Shown here: piece after piece, positions 46,435 through 59,624 of the stretch
Numbering within the stretch: the stretch's first letter is position 1
How the letters are laid out: each line of letters opens with the position of its first letter
Notes under the pieces: generated by a model
The model's input: only the letters and a program-made list of their open reading frames with translations
Databases searched by the model: none
What the model was told of the DNA's origin: nothing
Made by a program: the position numbers and the translations under genes
NCBI GenBank assembly: GCA_015698045.1
Contig: BLAL01000047.1
Span: 930,001 to 994,000, forward strand
DNA length: 64,000 nt
Source of the DNA: Rhizophagus clarus
Lineage: Eukaryota > Glomeromycota > Glomeromycetes > Glomerales > Glomeraceae
Direction: 5' to 3'

Positions 46435-46977
46435 GAATAAAATGAATGTGTCTCGTACATTATGAATAAGCTATGAAATCACTAATACCGATTGATTTAA
46501 AGGTCAGATCGGGTCAAATTAACCCGATATCAAGAAATCTCGTAGATTGAGATTAAATACTTATAGATTATAATAATCCGTTCCGTTATATCGAGATTTT
46601 ACTTATGATCAGACTTGTTAAAGATCCAATTTATGGAACTTTACTGCTGTGTAGTCTATTTTTATACTCCAAATGTTGCAAAAAACAAATGTTCAATAAA
46701 TTTTACATTTAATATATATAAGGCCGCATAAACTAATATTTTAGGTTCACATAACATTTAAATTTAAAAATGACCCTAGGCCCGGGTTTTTATTTTATTT
46801 TTATAATAAAAATTTCTATATGACATCTAAAAATACATATAAAAAAGTTGTCAATTTTTTATAAAAGTCCACCCGGCAAATTTTTATTAATAAACAACAT
46901 ATAAAAATTTTTTTTGAGGTTTTACAAAAAATGACCGGCCGGGTGAAGTGAACCGAAAATATTAATTTGCGTGTCCT

Positions 46978-47095
46978 AAAAACGCGTTTTTATTTTAACA
47001 TCAAAATAAAATACGATAAAAATACTGTAAGAATATTATACATTTCAAGACAAAATTACAGGAAAAAATGCGCAAAATACTACTAAAATAAATAC
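46978..47095 (+). repeat. dispersed repeat, copy 2
   Basis: Matches 35518-35710 in order: AAAACGCGTTTTT, then TACATTTCAAGACAAAATTACAGG, then CGCAAAATACTACTAAAATA. Shorter than copy 1 between its first and second blocks. Confidence 0.5.
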
Positions 47096-47322
47096 TAAAT
47101 GTGAGAAGTGAGAACTATGAAAAATATTATTTTATTGGTCAATTTCTATCGAATATATCCATCATTTTTAGTTTAGTATAAAGTCACGTTACCAAAAATT
47201 TTTTGGCGGTGTTCTTGATGGGTAGTTTGTCATTTATCTTTGAAAAATCAGATCACATAATTCTAACCTGAATGAAAATATTGAAACCTTGTATGTAATG
47301 CTAACGAATGATATACAGTATA

Positions 47323-47508
47323 CATGTGGCTAAAATTTGCCGAAATTATTGCTGAAATTGAAATTCCGAGATCGAAAATGGCCGAAAATATTTTTGTAAC
47401 CCTGGCAGGCATTACAAATTTGGTCAGGATTACAAAATATTTTCAGCTATTTTCGATCTCGGAATTTCAATTTCGGCAATAATTTCGGCGAATTCGGCCA
47501 CATTTATA
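47323..47508. mobile_element. 186-bp MITE made almost wholly of inverted arms
   Basis: Arms of about 80 bp carry GCCGAAATTATTGCTGAAAT and GAAATTCCGAGATCGAAAAT; the right arm repeats them inverted with few differences. The outer ends read ATGTGGC and the complement of AATGTGGC. ATATACAGTATA occurs directly on both sides (47311-47322, 47509-47520), possibly an unusually long target duplication. No frame. Confidence 0.7.
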
Positions 47509-47520
47509 ATATACAGTATA

Positions 47521-49255
47521 TATGCGCAGTAGTATCAGTAGATAGAATCTATGAGATAGGTGCATGTAGGTGTAGTTGTTTGTTAAAGATGAAGGCTCAA
47601 TGATTTTTTTTTAAAATAAATATTAATGTTTTAATTTTTAAAAAGATTTGGCGCAAAACTCATAATGAGGCGAAATTGTTGTCAGATTTTTATTTACTTT
47701 CAAAGAGGAAAAATTTACGTTAATTTTGATGATAACAGATTTATTTTTACTATACTATATTATGAATAATATTATGTTTATTTAAGATAATACAGCGTCT
47801 GATATGTACGAAAATAAATTTGCACATCATATCCGCGCATTTTTGGAATCACATGATGATCACGATATTTTTAATATTTTTTTTTATTTTTGCGATGATA
47901 TATTGACACGCTCTTTACATTTTTGAAGAGTTTGCACTTTTTATTGGACATAACTTTAGTATAATTTATTACATATTATACAATCTCCATATGCTAATAA
48001 GAGACATGTTATAGTATATTATTATTATGAAAAAATATGTTAAATTATCTTGTAAATATTTATAATTTAAAAATAAAATGTTTACAGTGTTGTAACAATG
48101 TTTTGTACTCAAATATTTGTCAAATGGTGTTTAACTGTCATTTAGTACTACTACTTATTCGCGAAACTGTCAAGTTGCTTCAACTTCCAAGTTAGATGAG
48201 TTTTATAACGGAAGATGGGTTTATTTACAATTATTTTTTTTCAAATTTAGTGAGGTAATTTTTTGATCTTCTGACCAATATTACATTAGATGATCATGTA
48301 GTACAGTTTTGATTTGGACTGTGAAACATAATTACGGTTAAACAGGCAAATTTTTATAAATTACTAGTATAGATCTAATTCCAAGGATGCGCGCATATGT
48401 ACTAATCACTTGCAGAATCTATTATTTTGATTGATCACGTGAATTAATTGGAATGCTGGTCAACACGCGATTATCAGTTTTTTAATATTCATGTTGTGCT
48501 ATAAAATAAATGATTCCAAAGATTTTCTATGACCAGGAAATTGGAATTTTCTGTCACACGAACGATGATAATATGTGTACAGGTGACAGCGCCGAAATTA
48601 CAATGATTACTAATAAAGGAAATCATTCAACTTTAATGACTCTTTATGTGTGCAGAATAGGTAAGTTATTTCATTATATTAAAATAACAAATAAAAATTC
48701 ATGTGAAGTAAACTAGACATCAATTTTTATAATACCCCAAAGTTTATGACTCCAAAAGATTTTTGACTAAAATTATAATAGTTGTCACTCATGTAACATT
48801 TCAAATTTTAAGTGACTAATTATACTATCCTTGATTGATGATTAATTACTGAAAGAAAATTATTAAGCTTCCAAACATGTAGCTTCAATGACTCCATTAT
48901 GTATGATTTTCTAATGGTTTATTTGGTTTATTGCAGTTTCTAGAATTCTGTGTATGTTGTGATTACTAATTATGTTCTATAATCGGTAATTTAGTTAACA
49001 CGAGGTAGCACATTCTTACACTGATTGTAATAATAACTGTACGTTGTACTAAACATACATTTCCCCATTAGTAATTTCATCGCCAAAAAAGACAGGATAT
49101 ACTAATCTAACTATCTAAGAGTTCATTAAGTTTTGAAAATATCAATCTCTACTTAAAGAGATCGACATTTTAGCGTTATTTGTTATTTCTTTCTAATGTT
49201 AATAATTTTAACAATCTTTTATCTATAAATCTTTTTTTTTTTTAAAGTTATTAAA
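47521..49255. other. upstream region of kinase-Sel1 gene 3
   Basis: No gene supported. A 68-codon frame at 48510-48716 lies in sequence that gene 2 shares upstream in a form without that frame, so it is unlikely to code. A poly-T run then TTAAAATG precedes the gene 3 start. Confidence 0.45.
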
Positions 49256-52200
49256 ATGTCAAATGCCGCTAGTGTTAATAATTCGAATAAGTACGTTAAT
49301 TGGTTAGAAGACTCGATTACTAAAGAGTACTTAAATTATTACGAATATTCAGAATTTAAAAATATACTACCAATAGCAAAAGGTGCATTTGGAAATGTTC
49401 ATCGTGCTAACTGGAAAAATCTTGACACAATATTAGTTTTAAAATCTTTTAATAATGAAAAATCGACACTTAAAGAAGTTATCAATGAGGTATGAAATTT
49501 ATATTACTGAAACTCATCATCATTAGCCGGGCATAAAATTTTAAGCTAGCCATATCAAGTAAAATTCTCAACAGTAAGAGCGATCTTATAATATTTCAAT
49601 GAGATTAGCATATGATTTTCTATAATTAGGTTGGATTATGGTTAAGCGATCTAAACATCAATTCAAAAGTTGTTCCCGTAGGTAATATAACATCAAAAAT
49701 TTTACTTTTGGTTGCACAGATTTTTTAGGGCCGGAATTATGATAATTTCAGTCAGATTCTAAAATAGCAATATGCTTTGGCCGGAATTATCTACGATCTA
49801 CATGATTACTACATTACGTATTGTACGCATTTACGCAAACTCTAAACCTAAACCTCACATATTTATTTTGGGTCCTATTATACTCGCAATAAATTTTATG
49901 GCCGGTTAATAAGTCATTGCTATTTTATAGTTTAATTGATTTTGTACTTGATTTAGTTAAAATTACATCGGAGGGTCCATTTTCACGCAAATATAATAAA
50001 GTGTTATGGAATCACAAAGAACGAAACTAGTAAGAATAATTTCATTCTGTTTCGAAATAATTATGTCCTTCTTTAACGCTTTTTTTTAAAAATAATCAGA
50101 TAGTATAATTAATCAAATGAACAGTTACACTTTAGTTTTGGAATATGCTGATGGTGGTACATTAAATAAGTACTTAAATGAACATTTTAATGAGCTTAAA
50201 TGGAAGGATAAATTTTGTTTAGCATTACAGTTGGCATCCGCTGTATCGTGCTTACATGAACATGATATTATTCATCGTGATCTGGTATTAAATTAATTTT
50301 ACTTTTTTAAAATTATCATTTATTATTTTGTTAATCGTTTTTTTTTTCTTTATTAATAATAATTAGCATGCAAATAATATACTCGTGCATGAGAAAAATA
50401 TTAAACTGGCGGACTTTGGATTATCAAGAAAAATTGCTGAAGCATCAAGTAATACTTCAAAAGTACTGGGTGTAATACCATATGTAGATCCAAAAAGGTT
50501 CAATAATAACAAATACCAATTAAATAAAAAATCCGATATATATAGTGTCGGAGTCATCATGTGGCAAATATCAAGTGGACATCAACCATTTGAAAATATG
50601 GAATACGGTATAAATATGACCTTAGCAATATATGGAGGGAAAAGAGAAGAAATTATCGATGGCACACCTATTGAGTATAGCAATCTTTATATGAGTAAGT
50701 GTATTCAAATATGCTATTTTTTTTGAGAATTTTCTTGTGGGTATACTCATTCTTTTTTATTAGAATGTTGGAAACAAAAGCCAGATGAGCGCCCAGATGC
50801 ACGATATCTTGTTTCAATTCTTAATTCAATTAGTAAAGTAAAAGAAAAATATATAGAATTGGAAAAAAATGTAAGACATACGGAAATAATAAGCGACAAT
50901 TCAACAATTTCAATGAGTGGAAATATATCAACAGCTCATTGGCTTCAACTTATGGCAGAAAATGGTAATAAAATTGCACAATATAATTTAGGTGAATGTT
51001 ATGAATATGGGGATGGTATCGAAAAGGACGAGATTAAAGCATTTGAATGGTATGAAAAATCCGCTGAACAAGATTTTGATATTGCACAGTGTCAGCTTGG
51101 ATATTTTTATAAAAATGGTATTGGTACAAAAATAGATCTTAAAAAAGCAATTTACTGGTATAATAAAGCAGCAGAAAATGGAAATAAAGTAGCACAATAC
51201 AATTTAGGTAGATGTTATGAAGATGGGGATGGTGTTGAAAAAGATGAAGCCAAAGCATTTGAATGGCATAAAAAGTCAGCTGAGCAAGGTGATGATGATG
51301 CACAGAATAGTTTGGGATGTTTTTATGAAAATGGTATAGGTACAGAAAAAGATCCAGATCTTGCTTCTTATTGGTATAATAAAGCAGCGGTAAATGGAAA
51401 TAAATTTGCACAATACAAATTAGGTGAATTCCACCAATATGAAGTAGAGGATGAAGTTAAAGCATTTGAATGGTATAAAAGATCAGCTGAACAAGATTTT
51501 GATATTGCACAATGTCAGCTTGGATATTTTTATGAAAATGGTATTAGTTCAGAAAAAGATTTAGAAAAAGCAATTTACTGGTATACCAAAGCAGCAGAAA
51601 ATGGAAATAAAGTAGCACAATACAATTTAGGTAAATGTCTTGAATACGGAAACGGTACCAAAAAGAATGAAATTAAAGCATTTGAGTGGTATAAAAAATC
51701 AGCTGAACAAGGATATGATTGCGCACAATATACAATTGGTATTTTTTATTATAATGGTATTGGTACAGAGAAGGATTCGGAAATGGCTTTTTGTTGGTAT
51801 TTAAAGGCAGCAAAATTAGGTAATGAACTTGCACAATGTAAGTTGGGTAAATATTACCAATATGAAATGGGAGATGAAGATAAAGCGTTTGAATGGTATA
51901 AAAAATCAGCTGAAAAGGATTGTAATGAAGCACAAAATGAACTTGGGTTTTTTTATGAAAATGGAATAGGAATAAAAGCAGATTTTTTCAAAGCATTTTA
52001 TTGGTATCAAAAAGCAGCAGAAAATAAAAATAATATTGCACAATATAATCTGGGATTATTTTATGAGTATGGATATGGTGTTAAGAAAGATGAAGCCAAA
52101 GCATTTATATGGTATAGAAAGTCAGCTGAACAAGAATGTATTGATGCACAGAATAAGTTAGGAACTTGTTATCAGGATGGTATCGGTACGGAAAAAGATT

Positions 52201-53462
52201 TAAAAATGGCTATTTATTGGTATAAAAAAGCAGCAAAACACAAAAATAAAATTGCACAATATAATTTGGGTAAATGCTATTATTATGGAATTGGTATCAA
52301 AAAAAATGATGATAAAGCATTTGAATTAATTAAAGAATCAGCCGAGAAAGGATACAGTAAAGCACAATATAATTTAGGAATTTTATATGAAAGTACGATT
52401 GGCGACTTAAAAGAAGCAGTTTACTGGTATAATAAAGCAGCAGAGAATGGAGATAAAACAGCGCAATACAATTTAGGCAAATATTATGAATATGGAATTA
52501 GTATTAAAAAAGATGAAGTTAACGCATTTGAATGGTATAAGGAATCAGCTAAACAAAAACACGATGATGCACAAAATAAACTTGGGTATTTTTATGAAAA
52601 TGGTATAGGCACAATAAAAGATACGGCAAAAGCAATTTATTGGTATCAAGAAGCAGCAAAAGGTGGAAATAGGATTGCACAATATAATTTAGGTAGATGT
52701 TATAAAGATGGAAATGGCGTTGAAAAAGATGAAAATAAAGCATATGAATGGTATAAAATGTCAGCTAATAAAGGTTATAGTGAGGCACAACATCAACTTG
52801 GGTTTTTTTATAAGAATGGCATAGGTATAGGAAGAGATCTAAGAAAAGCAATTTATTGGTATAATGAAGCAGCAGAAAATGGAGATAAAATTGCACAATA
52901 TAATTTAGGTCTGTTTTACCAATATGGAGATGGAATTAATAAAGATGAGGTTAAAGCATTTGAATGGTATAAAAAATCAGCCCAGCAGGATGAAAATAAT
53001 GCACAGAATAATTTGGGGTTTTTTTGTGAAAATGGTATTGGTACACAAAAGGATTTAAGAATGGCTTTTTCTTGGTATAATAAAGCAGCAGAAAATGGTA
53101 ATGAAATTGCACAATTTAATTTAGGTAGATGTTATGAAGATGGAAATGGAGTTGAAAAAGATGAAATTAAAGCATTTGAATGGTATAAAAGATCAGCTGA
53201 GCTAGAATATAGCAATGCACAACGTAAACTTGGACTCTTTTACGAAAATGGTATAATAGGTCAAGTAGATTTAATGCAGGCCGCTTACTGGTATAAAAAA
53301 GCCTTAGATAATGATGCTACGGATAATCCGTCAAAATTAAAATCCAAGGTAAAGTTTAACAATAAGTCAATTAATTTTATTATTAGTCTTTATTAATCAC
53401 TTAATTTTTATATTTAGACTAAGAAATCTAAAAAAATGTTTAGCTGGTTTAAATGTTTTTAA
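49256..53462 (+). CDS. protein kinase with C-terminal Sel1 repeat array (gene 3, six exons)
   Basis: Predicted 1149 residues from exons 49256-49489, 49957-50029, 50100-50284, 50367-50694, 50764-53348 and 53418-53462, frame kept throughout. It starts [20 protein letters not shown]. Kinase motifs: AKGAFGNV loop, LVLK lysine, [24 protein letters not shown] in place of [29 protein letters not shown]. About 22 Sel1 repeats follow, alternating [12 protein letters not shown] and KAIYWYxKAAENG forms. A 69-nt intron then joins a 15-codon last exon encoding [13 protein letters not shown]; this basic, aromatic, cysteine-containing tail could touch membranes (inference). It is the undamaged sister of gene 2. 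Likely a cytosolic signalling kinase with a scaffold array; partners unknown. Confidence 0.85.
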
Positions 53463-54573
53463 AATTAAAATTGAAAGCTGATATTTTGATAGAATATATA
53501 TTAAATATTATGTATATTTATTTAACAAATTCACTTGTATATTTACTAGGCATTTCATTGAATAAGAATAATGGTTATCAAATTTATTAAACTTATAATT
53601 CAAATTTGTATTATGTAATTTTTGCATAGAAGCATGAAACCTCTCGTGTATATTGTACAGAAATAAGTGCTCAACGTCATAAAACCCGGTATAATGCATG
53701 CATGGTTTATCGCACAAGCAGTTTCTTATACCAGAATACCCGAGCACCACCAGTTATTATTACATGTTAGCTTGCTTTAACAAAAAGTTTATTCTCTTTG
53801 ATGAACCTTATGCATTGTTGTTTAATTATATAAATTTGTGTATTAACATCTTATTTTGTTTAGTTTGTGCGGTATATCTATTATTCGAATCAAATTCAGA
53901 AAATTCAGAAACTCACATTTGATCGAAAAAAATTGAATTGAATTATCATAATTCTAAATTTTACTATTGTAAACGGTTGAATAAAGTACTCTGATATAAT
54001 ACAACTGCAAAATCTAAATAATATATATATAGTTAGTTGTGTTAAGCAAAATTTAACCAATATCATATCTACATTTTTTAAAGTTTTATAGTATAATACT
54101 TGGTAACTTGGGGTCTTTCGCATCAAAATTTATGAGTAGAGTACAATATTATGAGATACTTTAGTAACCATTTACGGTATTATAAAACAAAATTTTAATT
54201 TGTAATTTTAAAATTTTGAAAATCACAGCAAAATTTTTACTAGAAGGTGTGTGTAATGACAAAATTTCAAAAAAGTTCAATTTTTTCAGAATTCAGATTT
54301 TCAAAAATGTAATTGATTCAAATGGCACACAGTAAGTTTGTAACTTATAACTAGTACTTTTCTTTTAATTTATAGTTACTAGATTTTTAGATAATATACG
54401 TATAAATTAAAAATGATTAATTAAACCAAAATTTTTTTATTATATTGATATTTTTTTATTACAAAAAAAAAAAAAAATACAAAAATGAGAATGTTTAATC
54501 TATATATTAGGTATCGATATTATTCAATCACTAATATTCATAACTAACAAACCTTGAAAAAAAAAAATATTTT
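53463..54573. other. intergenic
   Basis: The first 100 bp match the 3' flank of gene 2. The rest is AT-rich. A hydrophobic 74-codon frame at 53698-53922 lacks support. Confidence 0.4.
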
Positions 54574-56058
54574 TTATAGATAATTAAGTGGATCAGTTTT
54601 AAGAACATTTTCATATACATAATATTCAAATACATCTGAAAATATCCCATCCCAAATATGATGATTTAAACCAAATCTAAAATAAATTGAATAATTCCTT
54701 TCTTCCAAATTATCTAAAAATTCTTCAAATCCTTCAACTGAGAAATTCCATTCACCTTTCATTTCAATACGCTGTAATTTTTTTGGATTTGTCTTTAATA
54801 AAATTTTTAATACGATATCACCATTTAATGGATCATCAGGATATCCATCATAAATTTCTATATCTTTTAATTGATTACAATTAATAAACAAGTCTCCCAA
54901 TGCATCATCGATTGTATTGGCATAAGGAATACAAAGGTATTCAAGTTTTGGACAATTTTGATATATTGCGTTAATGACTTGTATAAGATCTTCTGCTTTG
55001 AGATTTTCAGCCTTTTGATTATGAATTTTAATTGTTTTAAGATATCCGCTTGTATTTTGAATCAATTCTTTTACTTCTGTAAGATAACAAACCCTAAGAA
55101 TTTGAAGTTTTGGTAATTTAACTGAATGTAGACCGTTCATAGTACTTGTGGAATATCCTAACATTAAAGATTCTAAATTCACAAAAGAATTCAATATACT
55201 AAGAGGAATACATAGTCTAGACTTGGCTTCAATATGTTTAATTGTGTTCTTATGTTTAATTAATGTTTGACCCATCTTCTCACAAAATTCATCCCAGTTT
55301 CGTCCGTTATTTCCACTATAAATGAAATATTCTAATTTATTCTGAACTTCAATTAATTTAATTAATCCTTGATTATCATTCCTATTATTGCCTTTTAATT
55401 CAAGTTTTCTGATATTAACGCAAGTCTCAGCTAAGGAATAAAAGAATTTTTCATCTACATATTGTCCACAAACTAATTCAACAATATTGGATAGCGATAA
55501 ATTGTCTTTTAATCTTAAATTCAGAATGATCTCATGTTTCTTATAATTTTCATGAGAAATTTTAAGATAACTTAAATAAGAACATTGACTAAAAAGCATG
55601 TTGTTAAATTCTTCTTCCATAATTTGTTCTTGATCTTTTGAAAGTGGAGGATCAAAACAGCCTTTAATATATTCTGCTACATCAAACGTAGCAATAGATT
55701 TACAAAAACATAAATAATTGAATAATGGCTTTTGTGTTGGTATAAAAGACAAATCAATTCCATTCTCAATAAGTAAATTTTTTGATTCTTCAGACAAGAA
55801 TGTAAAAAGAATTTTAACAAGTAAAATTTTCTTCTCGTGAGGTTCACGAAGGAGGCTACGTATACCATAACGAATTAATAAACGTATTCGAATGGTAGGA
55901 GTTAATTCTGGTTTACGACCTAAACAATCTCTCCATAAAATTGGTATAGTTAATTTACACCAAAGTTTATTCACCAAAAGACAGCTAAATAATGCACCAT
56001 AATCATCACCCAACTCTCTAATAATTAAATCGAAAATATCAGGAATGAGTTTAGACAT
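54574..56058 (-). CDS. F-box protein with leucine-rich region
   Basis: Single-exon frame of 494 residues. Residues 1-45 (IPDIFDLIIREL...FSCLLVNKLWCKLTIPILWRD) are a typical F-box of the large Rhizophagus F-box/LRR set. The rest has spaced leucine-rich units (CVNIRKLELKGNN, VNLESLMLGYS, CPKLEYLCIPYAN, CNQLKDIEIYDGY, PKKLQRIEMKGEW). Expected role: SCF ubiquitin-ligase substrate adaptor; substrate unknown. It is clearly diverged from the other two F-box genes in this window. The start is the first ATG, followed at once by the F-box. Confidence 0.85.
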   Translation of the reverse strand: MSKLIPDIFDLIIRELGDDYGALFSCLLVNKLWCKLTIPILWRDCLGRKPELTPTIRIRLLIRYGIRSLLREPHEKKILLVKILFTFLSEESKNLLIENGIDLSFIPTQKPLFNYLCFCKSIATFDVAEYIKGCFDPPLSKDQEQIMEEEFNNMLFSQCSYLSYLKISHENYKKHEIILNLRLKDNLSLSNIVELVCGQYVDEKFFYSLAETCVNIRKLELKGNNRNDNQGLIKLIEVQNKLEYFIYSGNNGRNWDEFCEKMGQTLIKHKNTIKHIEAKSRLCIPLSILNSFVNLESLMLGYSTSTMNGLHSVKLPKLQILRVCYLTEVKELIQNTSGYLKTIKIHNQKAENLKAEDLIQVINAIYQNCPKLEYLCIPYANTIDDALGDLFINCNQLKDIEIYDGYPDDPLNGDIVLKILLKTNPKKLQRIEMKGEWNFSVEGFEEFLDNLEERNYSIYFRFGLNHHIWDGIFSDVFEYYVYENVLKTDPLNYL

Positions 56059-56315
56059 TGTTCAAGATATTCAAATTTGAATATTATGGGAAATTGGATT
56101 TTGGAAATAGAAATTCGAATTCAGGAAATTGTATGTTTCAGAAAAGATTTTAGCTTCGGGAAAACTTGTATTCAAGAAATGTCGAAATAATAAAAAATTA
56201 TTTGAGGTCAAGAAAATGTGTTTGTTTTATAATGATTTTACATTTCATTTCCAAATTCGAAAACAAAAACGAAAATGCAAACAAAAACATCAAAAAAGCA
56301 TTAAGTTACACAAAT

Positions 56316-56489
56316 ATGCAATGGCGTAGTATCTTTTCAAAAGCAAAAACAGGATCATTTTCTTGTCTATCATGTCTATCAAAATGCGCTATTGTTATAG
56401 TACGTCAGGAAGATCGTTCCGCAGAATTAAAATTACATCACACCTTCGTAGATCATACAATAACATATGAGAGTGATGATGAGGCGTAA
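56316..56489 (+). CDS. small hypothetical protein (57 aa)
   Basis: MQWRSIFSKAKTGSFSCLSC opens a frame that continues LSKCAIVIVRQEDRSAEL and ends acidic (YESDDEA). The same frame is open upstream, but from a low-complexity K/N stretch. The text GATGAGGCGTAATT occurs at the stop and again 27 bp later, a local duplication. It may be a first exon of the decayed reading frame that follows. Function unknown. Confidence 0.3.
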   Translation: MQWRSIFSKAKTGSFSCLSCLSKCAIVIVRQEDRSAELKLHHTFVDHTITYESDDEA

Positions 56490-56795
56490 TTTATTAGAAA
56501 AAATGATGAGGCGTAATTACCCCTGGTATTTTGCCAATTCAGAACCATTTTTTTTTCTTTATTTCCTGCATAATAATTAAATTATAGTTTGGAAATATCG
56601 TATGTCGAATTGCCGAATTGGCGTAATAGGATGGATTGACAAATTCCAGGATACCTGATCTTCGCAGTATAAGTTCTTTTTATTTTGCTTATTCCTGTTC
56701 TTGAACCTATACCTCCTATTGGATATCACAATTTCGTACCATCATTTTAATCTTATCGTTTCATTTAACACTAAAGTTTAAACATCTTTCTTTAG

Positions 56796-57710
56796 AAACT
56801 ACCAACGACTACGAAAGTAGAGCAGCAAAGGAAACAGGATGATCAAAAGAAAGAGCCAGAAAAGGAAATTATTGAAAAGTATGTTGATCGAATAATAAAG
56901 GAAAAAGATGAGCAGATAGCGAAATTACATTGGCGATATCGTCATCAAAATGATCATAGGAAAAGAAATGATCGGGTAATAAATTATCCGAATGTCGACT
57001 CTGGTATAGCGCAGGTCAAGGAATTAGTATGTCGTTTTCATAAATATAAAGTCGGAGAAAGTAACGATTAGATTAACAAAGGAAACGAGTAAATTATTTG
57101 AATCAAAAACCTTTAACGTTATTACGATATTAAATGATATGAAATACTATCTAAGATGGTATCCAGGGAAATGGAAACCAAACAAATAAACAACGATCGT
57201 GACGCTTGGCAACAGGCAACTTTATAAAGATTATAAATCAGAAGAAAAAAGAGGAAAAAATGGATGGAATAATTAAGGAAATATTCCAAGCACAACACCA
57301 GCTTCGCCAAACCCATCATAATTATAAATGAGCGTCAAAAAGTCCTTTAAGAACGAAGCTATAATGGTGATAAATGAAAGCAGGAAATAGGAATGATACT
57401 AGAATCGTTAATCAGAAGATCAACCAACAATATTGTAGAAATTTTAGATAGATCTAAAGAAAGGTTGAAAGAAGTGAACAAAGAAAAACAGGGAAATAAA
57501 AGAACGTTAAAGGATAACACGCATTATAATAATAATGACATCGAATAAAACAAAAGAAACTCACAAGTAGCCAATGAATCCGACGATGAATATTTTGAAA
57601 CGAAGTTCTTTTCAACGTTTTAAATCATATGCGGAAGATAATTACAGAAGATAATGAAGCAAGAAAAAGTGGAGATAGGAATAATAATAAGAAAAAATCA
57701 AAATAATAGA
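56796..57710 (+). pseudogene. decayed charged ORF, unknown
   Basis: After an acceptor-like CTTTCTTTAG, 91 codons are open to 57071 and are K/E/Q/D-rich (KVEQQRKQDDQKKEPEKEII). They then read FHKYKVGESN. Coding-like text continues in shifted frames (ILNDMKYYLRWYPGKWKPNK; then KNREIKER- and NESDDEYFETKFF-like pieces) to about 57.7 kb, with many stops. It looks like an old gene or element remnant that I cannot name. Confidence 0.35.
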
Positions 57711-59620
57711 ATGTGATTTTAATGTGTTTATATTTATCATAAATTTGGACATTGCAATAATATAGTAAATTAGTTTTATGGTCGTGTTTTTCTACAGAAC
57801 AAATACTATTTAGTAATATATATATATATTCGAAGATAGAATATTAAAAATTCACTAAAATCTCTAAAATCGAATAGATAATTTTTAGGCTATTTTAATA
57901 TATAGATACAAGAAATCAGACTAACTGACTAATGATAATTTTTCACAAATAGTGTTAGTAACAGCCTAGAAAGCTATATATTTATATGGAGGATCATGTT
58001 TTTACAATTTATATATAAAAACTATATATTTCTTGTTAATGTACTCGTATATATTTATATATTATAAATTAATAAGAAATGTACGCTGTTAGTTTAAAAA
58101 AAAAGCACCTTCATCTTACACGTATAATGAATTTTGACAAAGGTTCTCAATCACGTAAGAGAATCATGACGAATTGCAAATTAGGATATTAGGTTATGCT
58201 TTTTATTACTTTTAAGCTAGTCAAAACATTCAATTTTAGTGTAGGATCATTTCAATTAATACCAATTTCCAAACATCTGAATCGAGAAAGTTCCTTAAGG
58301 TAGCAAAGAAGGAATATAAGTTATATTTTACAAGTTTATTTATAATTTTCTTGTGTTAATAAATGATAAATAAACGATTAAATGATGTATTATATGTAAA
58401 TAATAATATACAAACTACAAATTTATCTGAGTAATTCAGCAATTCGGTACACGGCAGCGTAAATACTACGCCGCCGTATTAATTCGGCATTATCTAATTT
58501 TAATTCGCCTCCATCGCATCGTTCCATGTATGTATTTTTGAATTGGCGTTATTGTGCCATATCTGAATCCACAATATTAACTAGTTAGAATAATTCAATT
58601 ATTTAACCAAATATCTAAAATTTTTGATGCAATCCACTTTATTCTGTTACAAACTTATTCTGTCCCCAACTAATCAATATATCTATTCACAATTAATTAC
58701 CAGATACTACTGTACCACGAACTAATTTACCAGTTCAAATTTAAAAAGATTGTAAAAAAAAAAAAAATAAATAAATTTTTATTAATTATATTTGTTATTA
58801 ATCTAATAATTAATACTTACAAAGTTTATTACTAGTAATTTCAACATCCGCGAATTATTATTTAAGGGAGGCCAGCTTTGGGTTGTTTAGGATTTGGAGC
58901 TAAATGATAGATTTCACCACACTAACATTTGGTAAAGTCTGATCTTTTTCATCCCTTTTCTCTTTTTGTTCAAATTATGCTTTAGTGTAAATCATATTAA
59001 ACGTTGTTGTGATAGATAGGCACATATTGAACTAACTTTCCGCCTGGAAGCCAGTTTCTTCTTACCGTCTTCAACTATTTTCTCCTCTACTTAGTCTACT
59101 AGTTAAAAAAAAAAAAATATTGAAAGGTGAATGAAAAATGGAAAAACAAAAGAACGATAAGAAAAAACTGATTAAAAAATATAAAAAAAAAATAGATTTA
59201 CCAAATTACAAATTATTGGATGAAGATTTTATTTAACGTTACAGATTTTACATCTATAAATAAAGAAGTGTTACAAGTTGACTTTCGATACGATCTCACC
59301 GCGTGACATTTAACCGATCAAATATGCAAAATATCCCTTGTTATAATGGAACCGCCGGAACAGCAAATAAATCTTTGCTTTGTTGATCAGAAAGTCAAAT
59401 TGAGAAAGTTACCAATTCTTATTGGAATACTGCCAAAAAAATTTTTTTTTTATATGAAAGAAACTGCATTACCGCATTAGTTTAATACTTATTTCGCTGA
59501 GGTACAAAAGCATGCAATGACGTGTTCACTATCTCTGATTATCAATGTTCCATTAATAATGTCTCCCATAACTGCGGGATGGCTGATTCTATTTATATTG
59601 GACAAAAAAAAAAAAAAAAA
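57711..59620. other. intergenic
   Basis: AT-rich with short poly-A runs. A small GC-rich patch at 58.44-58.53 kb (ACGCCGCCGT) has no frame. No gene seen. Confidence 0.45.
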
Positions 59621-59624
59621 AAAA

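Noticed and set aside
48510-48716. 68-codon frame upstream of gene 3
   Set aside because: The matching upstream sequence of gene 2 (about 29.8-29.95 kb) has no such frame, so it is not under coding constraint.
58290-58320. Text TTCCTTAAGGTAGCAAAG, like part of large-subunit rRNA
   Set aside because: Only about 11 bases agree with the rRNA motif and the flanks do not match.
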